64,000 nt of DNA from Prochlorococcus marinus XMU1408 (GCF_003208055.1 NZ_QJUE01000002.1:310001-374000); one strand, 5' to 3'; positions 48,654 to 57,601 are shown, counted from the first letter of the stretch. Translations and numbers: made by a program. Notes: generated from the sequence alone by a model not told the origin.

Positions 48654-49202
48654 ATGTCAGAATTTGTTTATCTAATGAAAAACGGTGATTTATATAAACT
48701 TGGATGCACAAGTAATTTGGAAAGTGAGGCTAATAAAATGAAGCCAGGTGAAATAATTTCTTCTTTTAAAATAAAAAACCCTAAATCTTTTCAGGCAAGA
48801 TTATTGAGGCTTTATAAGAAAAAAAGAATCCCGGATACAAATTATTTTCGTTTATCTGAATCAGAAGTTGATAATTGTAAAAAACATCTAGAAGGTAAAA
48901 GTAATTTACCTAAAAGCTTAGGCGATGAATTGAAAATTGGTTTAAATGGATCTTTATTGTTTGCTAGTTTAACTTTTTTCATTTCATTTATAATTAATAA
49001 GATGCTTATATTCAGTTTATTTCTTGCAATCTTATTAGCATCTCTTCCTATGTGGTCTCTTGCTATTCTTGGTAGCTTCGGGGGCTACGATATTGATGAT
49101 CTTAAACTTTTTTCGACAATTTCTAATAGATTAAAGGGCTTTCTGATTGCTCTTTCAATGACTTCGTTTGCGTATGTTCTATATTCCTTTTTTCATTTTT
49201 AG
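48654..49202 (+). CDS. Membrane-anchored degenerate GIY-YIG domain protein
   Basis: A 182-residue protein with two parts. Residues 1-80 resemble a GIY-YIG/T5orf172 fold: 'FVYLMKNGDLYKLGCTSN' (V5-Y6-L7 and Y14-K15-L16-G17 take the place of GIY and YIG) and 'YFRLSESEVDNCKKHL'. The usual catalytic Arg after YIG is a Glu or Ser here, and the expected late Glu is not in place, so nuclease activity seems lost. Residues 95-180 carry three hydrophobic segments. I call it membrane-anchored from this. It starts at ATG 48654, after the inverted repeat. Confidence 0.65.
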   Translation: MSEFVYLMKNGDLYKLGCTSNLESEANKMKPGEIISSFKIKNPKSFQARLLRLYKKKRIPDTNYFRLSESEVDNCKKHLEGKSNLPKSLGDELKIGLNGSLLFASLTFFISFIINKMLIFSLFLAILLASLPMWSLAILGSFGGYDIDDLKLFSTISNRLKGFLIALSMTSFAYVLYSFFHF

Positions 49203-49206
49203 ATTG

Positions 49207-49232
49207 ATAATTAATTTATATAAATTAATTAT
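49207..49232. repeat. Perfect 26-bp AT-only palindrome
   Basis: A continuous palindrome, ATAATTAATTTA then its mirror, five bases after the GIY-YIG stop codon. It has no spacer and consists of A and T except for none of G or C, so it may form a weak cruciform. In AT-rich DNA short palindromes arise by chance, but 26 bp is long. No T-run typical of a terminator follows. Confidence 0.7.
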
Positions 49233-49297
49233 GATTTCTTGCTTAATTTTAAAACGGAGCTATAAAGATATTGATAAGCTAATGTCCTTTAGCGAGT

Positions 49298-49552
49298 ATG
49301 AACATTTCCGAGTATCTTCAATTCTTAGAACCAATACAAGATCAGCTTAATAAAGTTTACTCAATTGCGTCTTTGGGACTAACTGTATTGATTTGCTTAT
49401 GGCTTTTTAATTTTATTGTTGGTCTAATTCAAAGAACTTATTCCGTTGGTAAAGCTATAGGAAGTTTTTATAGAAATTATATTCATAAGTATATTAGAAG
49501 AGTAATTATTGGCACTTTTAATATATTTAAGAAACCTAGCAATGCAATTTAG
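49298..49552 (+). CDS. Small single-span membrane protein, unknown
   Basis: An 84-residue protein: a charged N-terminus, one membrane segment 'IASLGLTVLICLWLFNFIVG' around residues 23-42, then a basic cytoplasmic tail 'RNYIHKYIRRVIIGTF'. ATG 49298. No homologue is recognised. It follows the membrane GIY-YIG protein by 95 bp on the same strand and could act with it, but this is inference. Another frame, 49168-49350, overlaps both genes and is rejected. Confidence 0.6.
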   Translation: MNISEYLQFLEPIQDQLNKVYSIASLGLTVLICLWLFNFIVGLIQRTYSVGKAIGSFYRNYIHKYIRRVIIGTFNIFKKPSNAI

Positions 49553-49585
49553 TTAAATAATAAAAAGAGTTTTTGTTTTTTTTAC

Positions 49586-50299
49586 TTAGATTGATGTTTC
49601 AAGTTTACAGTTTAGTGCGATTTCAAAAGGAACTGAACTGTTTGCTAAATTTAATAAATTAGAACAAATATTGGCAATATCATTTGGCTGAGTCATTTCC
49701 TCTTTTGGGAAACTATTTACTTCTTTTGCCATATCTGTATTTACCCAGCCTGGGCAAATTGCAGTAACTCTAATACCTTTATTCCATCCTTCATTTCTCA
49801 TCGTTTGGCATAAACTCATTAAAGCGAATTTACTCATTGAGTAACTAGCTAAGCTACCTTTTGATCGTTTTCCACTCATTGATACTAATACAATAATTCT
49901 AGCTGAGTTATTCATTGATAAGTATTTCCAGGCATCTTTTGTTAATATCCATGGTCCCATTACATTAACTTTCCATAGATCTTCTATATCCTGTATTTCA
50001 TTGTCTTTAAAGATTAGATTTGTTCTTTTAAAAATTCCAGCACAATGAATAATGGTATCAATACTTTTAAATGAATTAACTGTACTTTTCACCCATTCTC
50101 TTGATGATTCTCTTTTAGTGGCATCATAAGAATGTACAACAAAATTTTCTGGATTATTTGATTTAGGATCTAACGGTGTATTGAACAAATCTTCTTTTCT
50201 TCTTACTCCCAGGCTTATTGAATGTCCTTCTTTAAGTAACTTTAATGCGATCGCTTTACCTATACCTCTACTTGCTCCAGTTATAAGAATCTTTCTCAT
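49586..50299 (-). CDS. Short-chain dehydrogenase/reductase
   Basis: A 237-residue SDR: the cofactor loop 'GASRGIGKAIAL' at residues 7-18, 'HCAGIFKRTNL' in place of NNAG, and the catalytic 'SYSMSKFAL' with Tyr and Lys. It likely reduces a carbonyl with NADP(H); the substrate is unknown. Its ATG 50299 overlaps the lycopene cyclase stop (ATGA), which suggests translational coupling and a possible link to carotenoid metabolism. That link is inference from position. Confidence 0.85.
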   Translation of the reverse strand: MRKILITGASRGIGKAIALKLLKEGHSISLGVRRKEDLFNTPLDPKSNNPENFVVHSYDATKRESSREWVKSTVNSFKSIDTIIHCAGIFKRTNLIFKDNEIQDIEDLWKVNVMGPWILTKDAWKYLSMNNSARIIVLVSMSGKRSKGSLASYSMSKFALMSLCQTMRNEGWNKGIRVTAICPGWVNTDMAKEVNSFPKEEMTQPNDIANICSNLLNLANSSVPFEIALNCKLETSI

Positions 50300-51582
50300 T
50301 TGTTATCAACTAATAATGCCTTAAACAATAGATTTAATTCTCTTCCATGCATGTTAATTAAACCTTGTTTAATTGTCCAAGGTGATTTCCTAAACATTTT
50401 CCACATAGCAGATATTAATTCTTTAAGGCTCAGTGTATTTGTTAGGAATCCATACCATTGTTTATTAGGCAAACTAAAAAACTCTACAAAAAAACCTCTA
50501 AGCAATTTCTCTTCGAAGCGCATTAATTTTTCTAATCCGAATTTGTATATAGCTTGTTTTCTTCTAAGTTCAGTAGGCCATAACACTTGCCAACCTTTCT
50601 TTGCTAATGATGCGGAGGAAGCTTTTTGGTCTTCCATAGCCAATGAGAGGGCTTTGGCAACTTTAGGAGCTCTTCTTAAAAGACTGCCAACCATATATCC
50701 CGATGCAGGATGAACCATTCCAGCAGAACCTCCAAAGCCAAGGACAGGTTGAGTCAGGTCAGGTATTGGCATATTCATTGGCAGATATGAACCATGTTCT
50801 TCATGCTCAAGACTTTTTATTTTCAAACCTCGAGTTTCTAATCTTTTTTCAAGTCTTCTTTTTAATTCATCAAGTGAGACTGGAGGAAATAGACCTAGAG
50901 ATGTTTCTTCTAAAAAAAACTTCCCATTACCCATATCCATGGCATACAAAAATGTTGGAGCTTCTTTTCTCTCTTCTTGATCCAGATGATCACAGCGATA
51001 ATCCATGAGTACAAATTGCCCTTTTTCGACAGGAGGTGAATTGAATTCCCCTACGATCCCGTAACAAGTTTGAACAGCGACTGGCCCTTGGTTTGGAGCT
51101 TTAATAAAAACAGGTTTGTAGCCAGTTGCATCAATGACTAATCGAGCATTGAGTTCTTTCCCCTTCGAAGTCTTAACCGTGCTGATTAATTGATTAGTTT
51201 CTAAGTCGATTGCCGAACCTTTATGCCATTCAATTTCCGCTTTATTGCATTGCTGAAGCCAATAGGCTTGCAATTTATTTTTGTCAAAAAGGCCATAATC
51301 TCTATTGTGCTTCGTTACTTCATTTTTCTTCGAATTTGGATCCTTGTCGCCTTCCCCAAAATAACTAACGGTGTTAATCCACCGATGCTCAAGCAAATGA
51401 CTTAGTCCAAGCTCGTCTACCTCCTCCCCCCAAATGCCATAGGTAAAGGGCCATGGTTCATCTGGGGATTGTTCAGATAAAATTTCAACTTTTAAGTTTT
51501 CATTAGCTAAGGCAGCCGCTATTGATAATGCACCTGGGCCTGAACCTAGTACTAGAGCATCTTTTAATGCACTAGTCTTCAT
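50296..51582 (-). CDS. crtL: Lycopene cyclase, CrtL type
   Basis: Cyclises lycopene ends to form carotenes in the thylakoid membrane. The 428-residue flavoprotein-like enzyme has its dinucleotide loop 'GSGPG' at residues 13-17, 'PWPFTYGIWGEEVDELGL', 'RLVIDATGYKP', and the C-terminal 'GFGGSAGMVHPASGYMVG' motif. Prochlorococcus has two related cyclases, beta- and epsilon-type; I cannot tell which this is from sequence alone. It is upstream of the SDR with a four-base overlap. A 273-bp spacer separates it from the divergent SDR at 51856. Confidence 0.92.
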   Translation of the reverse strand: MKTSALKDALVLGSGPGALSIAAALANENLKVEILSEQSPDEPWPFTYGIWGEEVDELGLSHLLEHRWINTVSYFGEGDKDPNSKKNEVTKHNRDYGLFDKNKLQAYWLQQCNKAEIEWHKGSAIDLETNQLISTVKTSKGKELNARLVIDATGYKPVFIKAPNQGPVAVQTCYGIVGEFNSPPVEKGQFVLMDYRCDHLDQEERKEAPTFLYAMDMGNGKFFLEETSLGLFPPVSLDELKRRLEKRLETRGLKIKSLEHEEHGSYLPMNMPIPDLTQPVLGFGGSAGMVHPASGYMVGSLLRRAPKVAKALSLAMEDQKASSASLAKKGWQVLWPTELRRKQAIYKFGLEKLMRFEEKLLRGFFVEFFSLPNKQWYGFLTNTLSLKELISAMWKMFRKSPWTIKQGLINMHGRELNLLFKALLVDNK

Positions 51583-51855
51583 AGCTCCCCTTGAGGAATA
51601 TTGACGTTAACTTGGAGTCGAAAATTTGAAGTTAAATTTTTGGAAAATGACTTAGTTATTTGATTGCCTCCCTGAATTACCACTTTAATCACCTCTGCCT
51701 ATAGAATCAACAATAGCTCGTGATGGCATTAACAATGGATTGTATTAATGTTTTTTATCAACCTAACGATTTAATTCTAAAATTAAGTATATATGATGAC
51801 TTTTTATTGAAAGTTAAAAAATAAACAATTTAATTTCATAATTATTGAATATTAA

Positions 51856-52887
51856 ATGAACAAGTTGATGTCAAAAAATTCAAATATACCAAAACAAGAT
51901 AAACCTTTAACAATTTTTATAACAGGTGGTTCATCAGGTATTGGTTATCAAGCTGTCATAAAATTAATTTCCCTTGGATATAATATAATTTTACCATGTA
52001 AAAATATATTACGAGCTAATGAAGTATTGACTAATATATTCAATCAGTTGCCACATTCTCTATCTAAAAAAGGGGATATTGCTACACCTATAATGGATCT
52101 TTCTGACTTGAAAAGTGTTGATTCACTTTGCAATGAACTTAAGAAAAAAAGATTAAAGATTGATATTTTAATTTTGAATGCTGGTCTTCAGTATACTGGA
52201 TCAAAAAGACCTAGAAGGTCGATTCAGGATATAGAATTAACTTTTGCAGTTAATCATTTAGCACATTTTTATTTAACACAAAATCTCTTACCATTGATAA
52301 ATATTAGTAATGATTCTAAAATAATTATCACTTCTTCAGAAGTTCATAATCCTAGTAGCTCTGGAGGTAAAGTCGGACTTAAGGCTAGCTTGGGAGACTT
52401 AAATGGATTAGCTTCTGGTTCAGGATTTGATATGATTGATGGTTCTAAATTTAATGCTGATAAAGCATATAAAGATAGTAAACTGTGTAATATTTTATTT
52501 GCTAAAGAACTAAGTAACCGTTTAAATAAAAAAAAATTACCAATCAAAGTAATAGCTTGGGCTCCTGGCTTAGTTATATCTAGAGATAGACAAGGATTTT
52601 TTAGGTATAGCAGGAAATACAATCAGATAGGACAAGTATTATTTGCTACTTTAGCTAGAGATCTTTTGAGGATTACTACATCAAATGAAAAAGCTGGAAT
52701 GCTTCTAACTAGTTTAGTCTGTTCAGACGAATATGATAGATCTGATTTTAACTATTATAGTAATAAAATTATATCACCAGGTAAATTTATTTTTGAAAAA
52801 ACTAACATTAGTGAAGAGGCTCAGATAGAAGGTTTATCGAACAAATTATGGTATTTATCTAAATCTTTGATTTATGATAAAATTTAG
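51856..52887 (+). CDS. Short-chain dehydrogenase, protochlorophyllide-reductase-like
   Basis: A 343-residue SDR of the retinol dehydrogenase/POR type. It has 'ITGGSSGIGYQAV' at residues 22-34, 'LILNAGLQYTG', 'ELTFAVNHLAHFYLTQNLLP' and the catalytic Y205-K-D-S-K209. The long C-terminus is like POR and related enzymes, but it lacks features needed to call true POR (several conserved cysteines are not seen). A pigment- or lipid-related substrate is possible. It starts at ATG 51856 and faces the mscS gene. Confidence 0.78.
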   Translation: MNKLMSKNSNIPKQDKPLTIFITGGSSGIGYQAVIKLISLGYNIILPCKNILRANEVLTNIFNQLPHSLSKKGDIATPIMDLSDLKSVDSLCNELKKKRLKIDILILNAGLQYTGSKRPRRSIQDIELTFAVNHLAHFYLTQNLLPLINISNDSKIIITSSEVHNPSSSGGKVGLKASLGDLNGLASGSGFDMIDGSKFNADKAYKDSKLCNILFAKELSNRLNKKKLPIKVIAWAPGLVISRDRQGFFRYSRKYNQIGQVLFATLARDLLRITTSNEKAGMLLTSLVCSDEYDRSDFNYYSNKIISPGKFIFEKTNISEEAQIEGLSNKLWYLSKSLIYDKI

Positions 52888-52901
52888 ATAAATACATTTA
52901 T

Positions 52902-53918
52902 TTATTTATTTATGTATATTGTTTGAGTTGGATATGCAAAACTTATATTTTCAATTTGAAACTTTTTCATTATCTCCAGATTGATTTCCTGTTGAGCTGA
53001 CATTGCTTGAACGTAATCACTTGTTGGTATGTAATAAACAAGTTCAAAATCAAGGCTGCTATTTGCAAATTCGATAAAATGACATCTGTCAAAGATCGCA
53101 TTTTCAGTTTTATCAACGATATTTTTAATCATTTCAGGTATATTTTTTGTCTGCTCATATGTGGTTTCATATACCACTCCTAATTTGTGAACAAGTCTTC
53201 TTTGCTTCATCTCAGCATAATTTGAGATAACCCCATTTGTTAGACGGCTATTGCTCATAACTATTGCTTCTCCATTAATGCTTCGCAAGCGTGTTGATCT
53301 AACACCAACGCTCTCAACTTTTGCCCATATTCCATCAATATGAATAAACTGACCACTTTGAAATGGTTTGTCAAGAAGGATAGTGATGTATTCGAAGAAC
53401 TCTTGAACTGGCTCTTTTAAGGCCAGGCCAGCCCCAATACCTCCTGCACTTAAAAGAGCCCAAATTGCTGCCATTTGGACACCCATATTTTGTAGATAAA
53501 AAATAACTCCTATACTCCAAACAGATGCCCCAACCATTGGACTAAGTGAACGAATCATTTCACTGATCGATTGATCATTGATTTTGCTTGCCCATCTTTG
53601 AATTATTTTTAAAAAGACTCTATTTACAAATCGAACTAAATAAATAAGGCAGATAAATTTGCTTATGCCAATTAATGTTTTATCAACTATTCCACCAATT
53701 AATAGAACTTTCCATCCAATTATAAAACTTAAGATAAACCCTAAAGGCTTAATAGTATCAATTAAAAGAGAAGCTATGTAGTCATCAGTTTTGCTTTGAG
53801 TAGCTGATGTTATTTTCCTTAAAACTTTTTTTAAAATTTTTGGACTTACTAGAGAAATAATACAACCAATACTAAAAGTAAGTAATGAAATTATTAGGTT
53901 TTTATAAAAATCATCCAT
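52902..53918 (-). CDS. Mechanosensitive channel of the MscS family
   Basis: A small-conductance mechanosensitive channel for osmotic down-shock release. The 338-residue protein has about four hydrophobic segments; the pore-lining helix is 'SAGGIGAGLALKEPVQEFF' near residues 157-175, and the beta-domain follows with 'VESVGVRSTRLRSINGEAIVM', abridged, 'NSRLTNGVISNYAE'. ATG 53918. It would suit a cell that holds compatible solutes, such as those implied by the StpA-like gene nearby. Confidence 0.9.
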   Translation of the reverse strand: MDDFYKNLIISLLTFSIGCIISLVSPKILKKVLRKITSATQSKTDDYIASLLIDTIKPLGFILSFIIGWKVLLIGGIVDKTLIGISKFICLIYLVRFVNRVFLKIIQRWASKINDQSISEMIRSLSPMVGASVWSIGVIFYLQNMGVQMAAIWALLSAGGIGAGLALKEPVQEFFEYITILLDKPFQSGQFIHIDGIWAKVESVGVRSTRLRSINGEAIVMSNSRLTNGVISNYAEMKQRRLVHKLGVVYETTYEQTKNIPEMIKNIVDKTENAIFDRCHFIEFANSSLDFELVYYIPTSDYVQAMSAQQEINLEIMKKFQIENISFAYPTQTIYINK

Positions 53919-53983
53919 GATGAGATAACACTTCTCTTAAGACTGCCTGAAAAAAAAGATTTGTCTAGATATTATCTTATTAT

Positions 53984-54592
53984 TTAATTTGAAAAAGAAT
54001 TTTTTAAAATTTTACTAACCTCTTTAAACTCTTTTCTTTTGGCGGTTTTACATAATTCACAGATTAGACTTTCAGTTGTTGATGGAACTGCCCCAGACAA
54101 TATAAGCCTTAGAAAAGCAGTATCATTGTCTATTTCATTTCTACTTCCAATAGCATCCCTTGGAATTAGAATATTAAAACCTTGTTCTAAGAGCTCAATC
54201 GATGTTTGGAGAACACAAATATGACTTTCAATTCCGCAAACTATTATATTTTTAAAACAATATTTATTAACATAATCACTAAAATTCTTATTTTTGCTAC
54301 AACTAAATTCCATTTTTTCGAATTTAGGATATTCTTTTTTATCTAGGATTGATTCTAATGTTGAACCAAGCTTTAATGGATTCTGCTCTGAAAAGGCAAT
54401 AGGAACGTTAAGTAAATTACACGATTTTATAAGCTTTTTTATATTAAATATTAATAGTTGATTACCTTTAATATTATTTAAAATTTTTTCTTGCAGATCC
54501 ATTATAAGTAGCAATGTTTCATTTTCTATCAATAATTTATTGTCATTCTCTATTTTTTTTATTGAGGGGCTACTTTTAAAAAACTGCTCCAT
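53984..54592 (-). CDS. Isochorismatase-family cysteine hydrolase
   Basis: A 202-residue amidohydrolase-like protein. The triad is visible: D32 in 'LLIMDLQEKIL', K93 in 'FEKMEFSCS', and C126 in 'CGIESHICVLQTSIELL'. It resembles ISOC1/YcaC-type hydrolases rather than true isochorismatase, since it lacks the aryl carrier domain. Its substrate is unknown. ATG 54592. It is divergent from fur with about 140 bp between them. Confidence 0.85.
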   Translation of the reverse strand: MEQFFKSSPSIKKIENDNKLLIENETLLLIMDLQEKILNNIKGNQLLIFNIKKLIKSCNLLNVPIAFSEQNPLKLGSTLESILDKKEYPKFEKMEFSCSKNKNFSDYVNKYCFKNIIVCGIESHICVLQTSIELLEQGFNILIPRDAIGSRNEIDNDTAFLRLILSGAVPSTTESLICELCKTAKRKEFKEVSKILKNSFSN

Positions 54593-54684
54593 TATTAGGA
54601 TATTTTTTCTTTTATTAAATATAAATCATTTAGTAAATCCAGGCATCATATTTTATTAAAAAATTTATGGAAAGCTTTTACAAG

Positions 54685-54712
54685 TTGCAACCTGTTCTCA
54701 TTACGCTAGACT
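54685..54712 (+). promoter_or_regulatory. Candidate sigma-70 promoter for the Fur-family gene
   Basis: TTGCAA (54685-54690) and TAGACT (54707-54712) are 16 bases apart, a good pair in the right place about 20 bases upstream of the TTG start. No clear Fur box is visible around it. Confidence 0.5.
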
Positions 54713-54733
54713 ATTGAGAAAATAAAGCTGATA

Positions 54734-55192
54734 TTGGTTGCTCCCAGTTCTTTTCGTGCTCATCCTTCTCCTTTGGAGTCTGGACTTCGTCTAGACGGTA
54801 AACGTATGACACCTCAAAGGAAAAAAGTTCTTTCCTTGTTTGAAGAAATAGGTTCCGGAATACATCTTAGTGCGGAAGAAGTTCATTCCAAGTTGACAAG
54901 TTCAGGGGAAAGAGTTTCTCTCGCAACTATTTATAGAACTTTAAGACTTTTAGTCAAGATGACTTTTCTTAATGAACTGGATTTAAGTGAGGGGGGAAAT
55001 AGATTTGAGTTGCTGAGTCATGATCACCCTGATCATCATCATTTGATTTGTATTCGCTGCGGTAGAACAGAAGAGTTTGAAAATAATGCAGTTATTAATG
55101 CAGGAAAGGCTGCTGCCAAAAAATTTGGATTTAAATTATTAGAATCTTCTTTAAATGTAAGAGCATTATGTCCAATGTGTATGAATAAGTAA
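54734..55192 (+). CDS. fur: Fur-family metalloregulator
   Basis: A DNA-binding regulator of metal uptake. The 152-residue protein has the winged helix 'RMTPQRKKVLSLF' to 'VSLATIYRTLRLL', the metal-binding 'HDHPDHHHLICIRCG' with C106 and C109, and the second zinc pair C146-C149 ('CPMC'). The start is TTG 54734; no ATG fits better. Whether it senses iron, zinc or manganese cannot be read from sequence. Prochlorococcus often has one to three such proteins. The Mn transporter at 15 kb is one possible target, by inference only. Confidence 0.9.
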   Translation: MVAPSSFRAHPSPLESGLRLDGKRMTPQRKKVLSLFEEIGSGIHLSAEEVHSKLTSSGERVSLATIYRTLRLLVKMTFLNELDLSEGGNRFELLSHDHPDHHHLICIRCGRTEEFENNAVINAGKAAAKKFGFKLLESSLNVRALCPMCMNK

Positions 55193-55203
55193 AACTTTGT
55201 TTT

Positions 55204-56148
55204 TCAAGTTAATTCTCCTCCACAACTAGAACCAGCTCCAGCAGTGCATCCGAAACAATGATCGCCTATTGCAATAGGGTTGTTTTTTAATGAGACTAGT
55301 GGAATCAATAGATCATCCAAATGCTTTATATTGCCCTTTTTCCTGATCCCAAGTTGTTGGTTGAAATCGCAGTCATACAAATGCCCTTTCCAGTCAACAC
55401 TAAGAGTTGTCTTACACATTACTGAGTTAAGATTTCTAGAATTATGATTATCGTTAAGTAATTTCTTATATTCCTTTAGTTTCCCGATTACATTTAAATA
55501 TTTTTCATATCTATTGATTGGCATATTTGCTAAAACAAATAAATTAGAGAAATAGATGCCATGCCTTTCCTTTAGTTCGTGCCTATAAATATCTTCTAAT
55601 TCTTTCTGGGATGGTGGTAGCTCTGGACCACTTGGGTTATAGACTAAATTTAATATAAGGCCTTTATTCTTAATACCGTATCCATAAGAGTTAAGTTGTT
55701 TGAGCGCAAAAATACTTTTTTCAAAAACACCTTTTCCTCTTTGTTTGTCTACATTACCTTGTAGATAACATGGAAGAGAAGCCGTTATCTGTACTTTGTT
55801 TGATGCTAAAAAACTTGCTAAGTTTTCATGACCTGGCTCAGTAAGTATAGTTAAATTGCATCTATCCATAACTTCAACATTAAGACTCCGAACTTCTTTT
55901 ACTAATTGTTTAAATTTAGGATGAAGTTCAGGAGCACCTCCAGTAATATCTAACATTTTAATATTGTTAGCTTTGATAACTTTTGGTATAAGTTTTATAA
56001 TATCACTGCTCATCATCTCTGTTCTATTTGGGCCAGCATTAACATGACAATGGCTACATGATTGATTACATTTATAGCCTATATTTATTTGTAAAGTATC
56101 AAGATAGTCTCTTTTTATCTTGGGGAACTTTGTTTTAATTCTGTCCAT
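55204..56148 (-). CDS. arsS: ArsS-like radical SAM protein
   Basis: A 314-residue radical SAM enzyme. The cluster motif is C27xxxC31xxC34 ('CNQSCSHC'), with 'LDITGGAPELHPKF' after it. The C-terminal half is the ArsS-type domain (DUF3641): 'LASFLASNKVQITASLPCY', 'CDFNQQLGI', and the end 'HCFGCTAGAGSSCGGEL'. ArsS is implicated in arsenosugar synthesis from methylated arsenic. No ArsM methyltransferase is adjacent. It converges with fur, 11 bp apart. The arsenic role is inferred from family. Confidence 0.85.
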   Translation of the reverse strand: MDRIKTKFPKIKRDYLDTLQINIGYKCNQSCSHCHVNAGPNRTEMMSSDIIKLIPKVIKANNIKMLDITGGAPELHPKFKQLVKEVRSLNVEVMDRCNLTILTEPGHENLASFLASNKVQITASLPCYLQGNVDKQRGKGVFEKSIFALKQLNSYGYGIKNKGLILNLVYNPSGPELPPSQKELEDIYRHELKERHGIYFSNLFVLANMPINRYEKYLNVIGKLKEYKKLLNDNHNSRNLNSVMCKTTLSVDWKGHLYDCDFNQQLGIRKKGNIKHLDDLLIPLVSLKNNPIAIGDHCFGCTAGAGSSCGGELT

Positions 56149-56238
56149 AAAATTTAATATATAATTAATATCATAAAAATATTATAGTTAAATTATTTGT
56201 TAATATACGAAAATTTTATAAAATTTTCTAATAATAAT

Positions 56239-57438
56239 CTAAAAGTTTCTAGCTAATTTTTTAAACCACTCTATATATTCTTCTGGACCATCATTAATCA
56301 CCATATTGAACTTTAGATCATCATTAGGATCACTAATTCCTCTCATGTCAGAGCCAGAGATTCGTGGTCTCAATACTTGATCATTACAGCTATTCACGAA
56401 TATAACTTGATTCGTTTTTTTGTATGATTCTCCTAATCTTTGAATCAATGTTAAGAATCCTCTGTCGCTTCCGCCTCTTTGCCAGACGTTGTTTTTAGTG
56501 TCTTTTGAACTTGTAACTGTATCACCAACACCTATGAGCATAGGCATTTGATCAATAGGAATCTCATCTCTGCATAAGTTTACTAATTCTTTAAGTGTCT
56601 TTGGAGCATCTCTAACGTTGAAATTTTTTCCAAAAGGGTATGTTCCTGTTTTATTGGATATGTACTTATTTAAGAGTAATAAAAGACCTGCTTCTTTTAT
56701 TGCGCCATTAATAATAAACTGAATATCTGTTGTCCCAAACTCATTTTTAGTTGCATATTTCATTATCTCTGTGCCTTCTTTTAATCCTAGATTAGGCATC
56801 ATATGTAGATAAAAGGAATTTTCTAATCCATAATTGTTCGATTCTTTTAGTATATTATTCATTATCTTTTCCATAGTTAATTGTAAATCTTTTACTTTCT
56901 CGAAATCTGCTTTTACGTAGGTAAAAATTTCATTGAAGTTTAATGTGGGAGTGAAACGAGTATCACATATAGCTACGTCAATCAATTTAGTTCTTTCTTC
57001 GTTTGACAGGTTAGGTAAAAATATTTGTAATTCTTTAGTTAACATTGATTTCATCATCTTTGGCACTTTTGCTAAAAAGTTAATCTCTTTATCTTTGAGT
57101 CCTGGATGTGATGAATTACCAAACCTGTCTTGAAACTCAACTCCGCAGGCGGCAAGGCCAGGCAAATAAAGTCCATTTTCTTTTGCTTTTGTTTTTGAGG
57201 CAAGTGCTTTTTCAACTAATCGATTAACTCCTCTTCTCCCTTCATGTTCGCCACAAGTTAATACTGAAAATTTTTCTCTTAATTTTGCAACAGCATTCAC
57301 ATATTCTTCATTGAGCCTTCTTTTGAGTGGGTCTTGAACTAGAGGAATACATACCCCATCAAGATCCTGAACTATTAGAATATTTTCCTCACTTATTATG
57401 GTGTTAATAACCTCTTCTTTTGTCCGGAAACTCTTCAT
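56239..57438 (-). CDS. stpA: Glucosylglycerol 3-phosphate phosphatase (StpA) homologue
   Basis: A 399-residue HAD-type phosphatase. Visible: the nucleophile motif 'IVQDLDGVCIPLV' (D25, D27), 'LTCGEHEGRRGVNRLVEKAL', 'GVGDTVTSSKD' (acidic motif), and 'RGGSDRGFLTLIQRLG'. In Synechocystis, StpA removes phosphate from glucosylglycerol phosphate, the last step of a salt-stress solute. No GgpS synthase is in the window. It is divergent from the pair at 57602 and 59152, with 163 bp between start codons. Its exact substrate in this organism is unproven. Confidence 0.85.
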   Translation of the reverse strand: MKSFRTKEEVINTIISEENILIVQDLDGVCIPLVQDPLKRRLNEEYVNAVAKLREKFSVLTCGEHEGRRGVNRLVEKALASKTKAKENGLYLPGLAACGVEFQDRFGNSSHPGLKDKEINFLAKVPKMMKSMLTKELQIFLPNLSNEERTKLIDVAICDTRFTPTLNFNEIFTYVKADFEKVKDLQLTMEKIMNNILKESNNYGLENSFYLHMMPNLGLKEGTEIMKYATKNEFGTTDIQFIINGAIKEAGLLLLLNKYISNKTGTYPFGKNFNVRDAPKTLKELVNLCRDEIPIDQMPMLIGVGDTVTSSKDTKNNVWQRGGSDRGFLTLIQRLGESYKKTNQVIFVNSCNDQVLRPRISGSDMRGISDPNDDLKFNMVINDGPEEYIEWFKKLARNF

Positions 57439-57574
57439 TAATGATGCCTTAAAATGTCAATTTAGTCTAGATCAAATAAACTTATAATTCCAAGATAGTT
57501 CTTATTCTTAAATAAGTACATGGATACATATTCATTTACTTTAAAACTATTTTTAAAGTTTTCATATTATTGTA

Positions 57575-57580
57575 TATAAT
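57575..57580 (+). promoter_or_regulatory. -10 box for the 57602 gene
   Basis: A perfect TATAAT lies 21 bases before the GTG start, predicting a short 5' leader. A matching -35 is not evident; a six-base inverted pair (AAAACT/AGTTTT) lies just upstream and might be an operator. Confidence 0.45.
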
Positions 57581-57601
57581 ACTAATGTATGCAAACAAAA
57601 T

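Noticed and set aside
49168-49350. 60-codon ORF overlapping the ends of two small genes
   Set aside because: Overlaps both the GIY-YIG gene and the 49298 gene in another frame and is hydrophobic by accident.
50300-50713. 137-codon ORF antisense to lycopene cyclase
   Set aside because: It lies wholly inside a strongly supported gene on the other strand and shows no sensible protein pattern; it is a shadow frame.
51720-51824. GTG/ATG frame of about 34 codons in the spacer between crtL and the SDR
   Set aside because: Short, AT-driven and without a good ribosome binding site; no evidence of coding.
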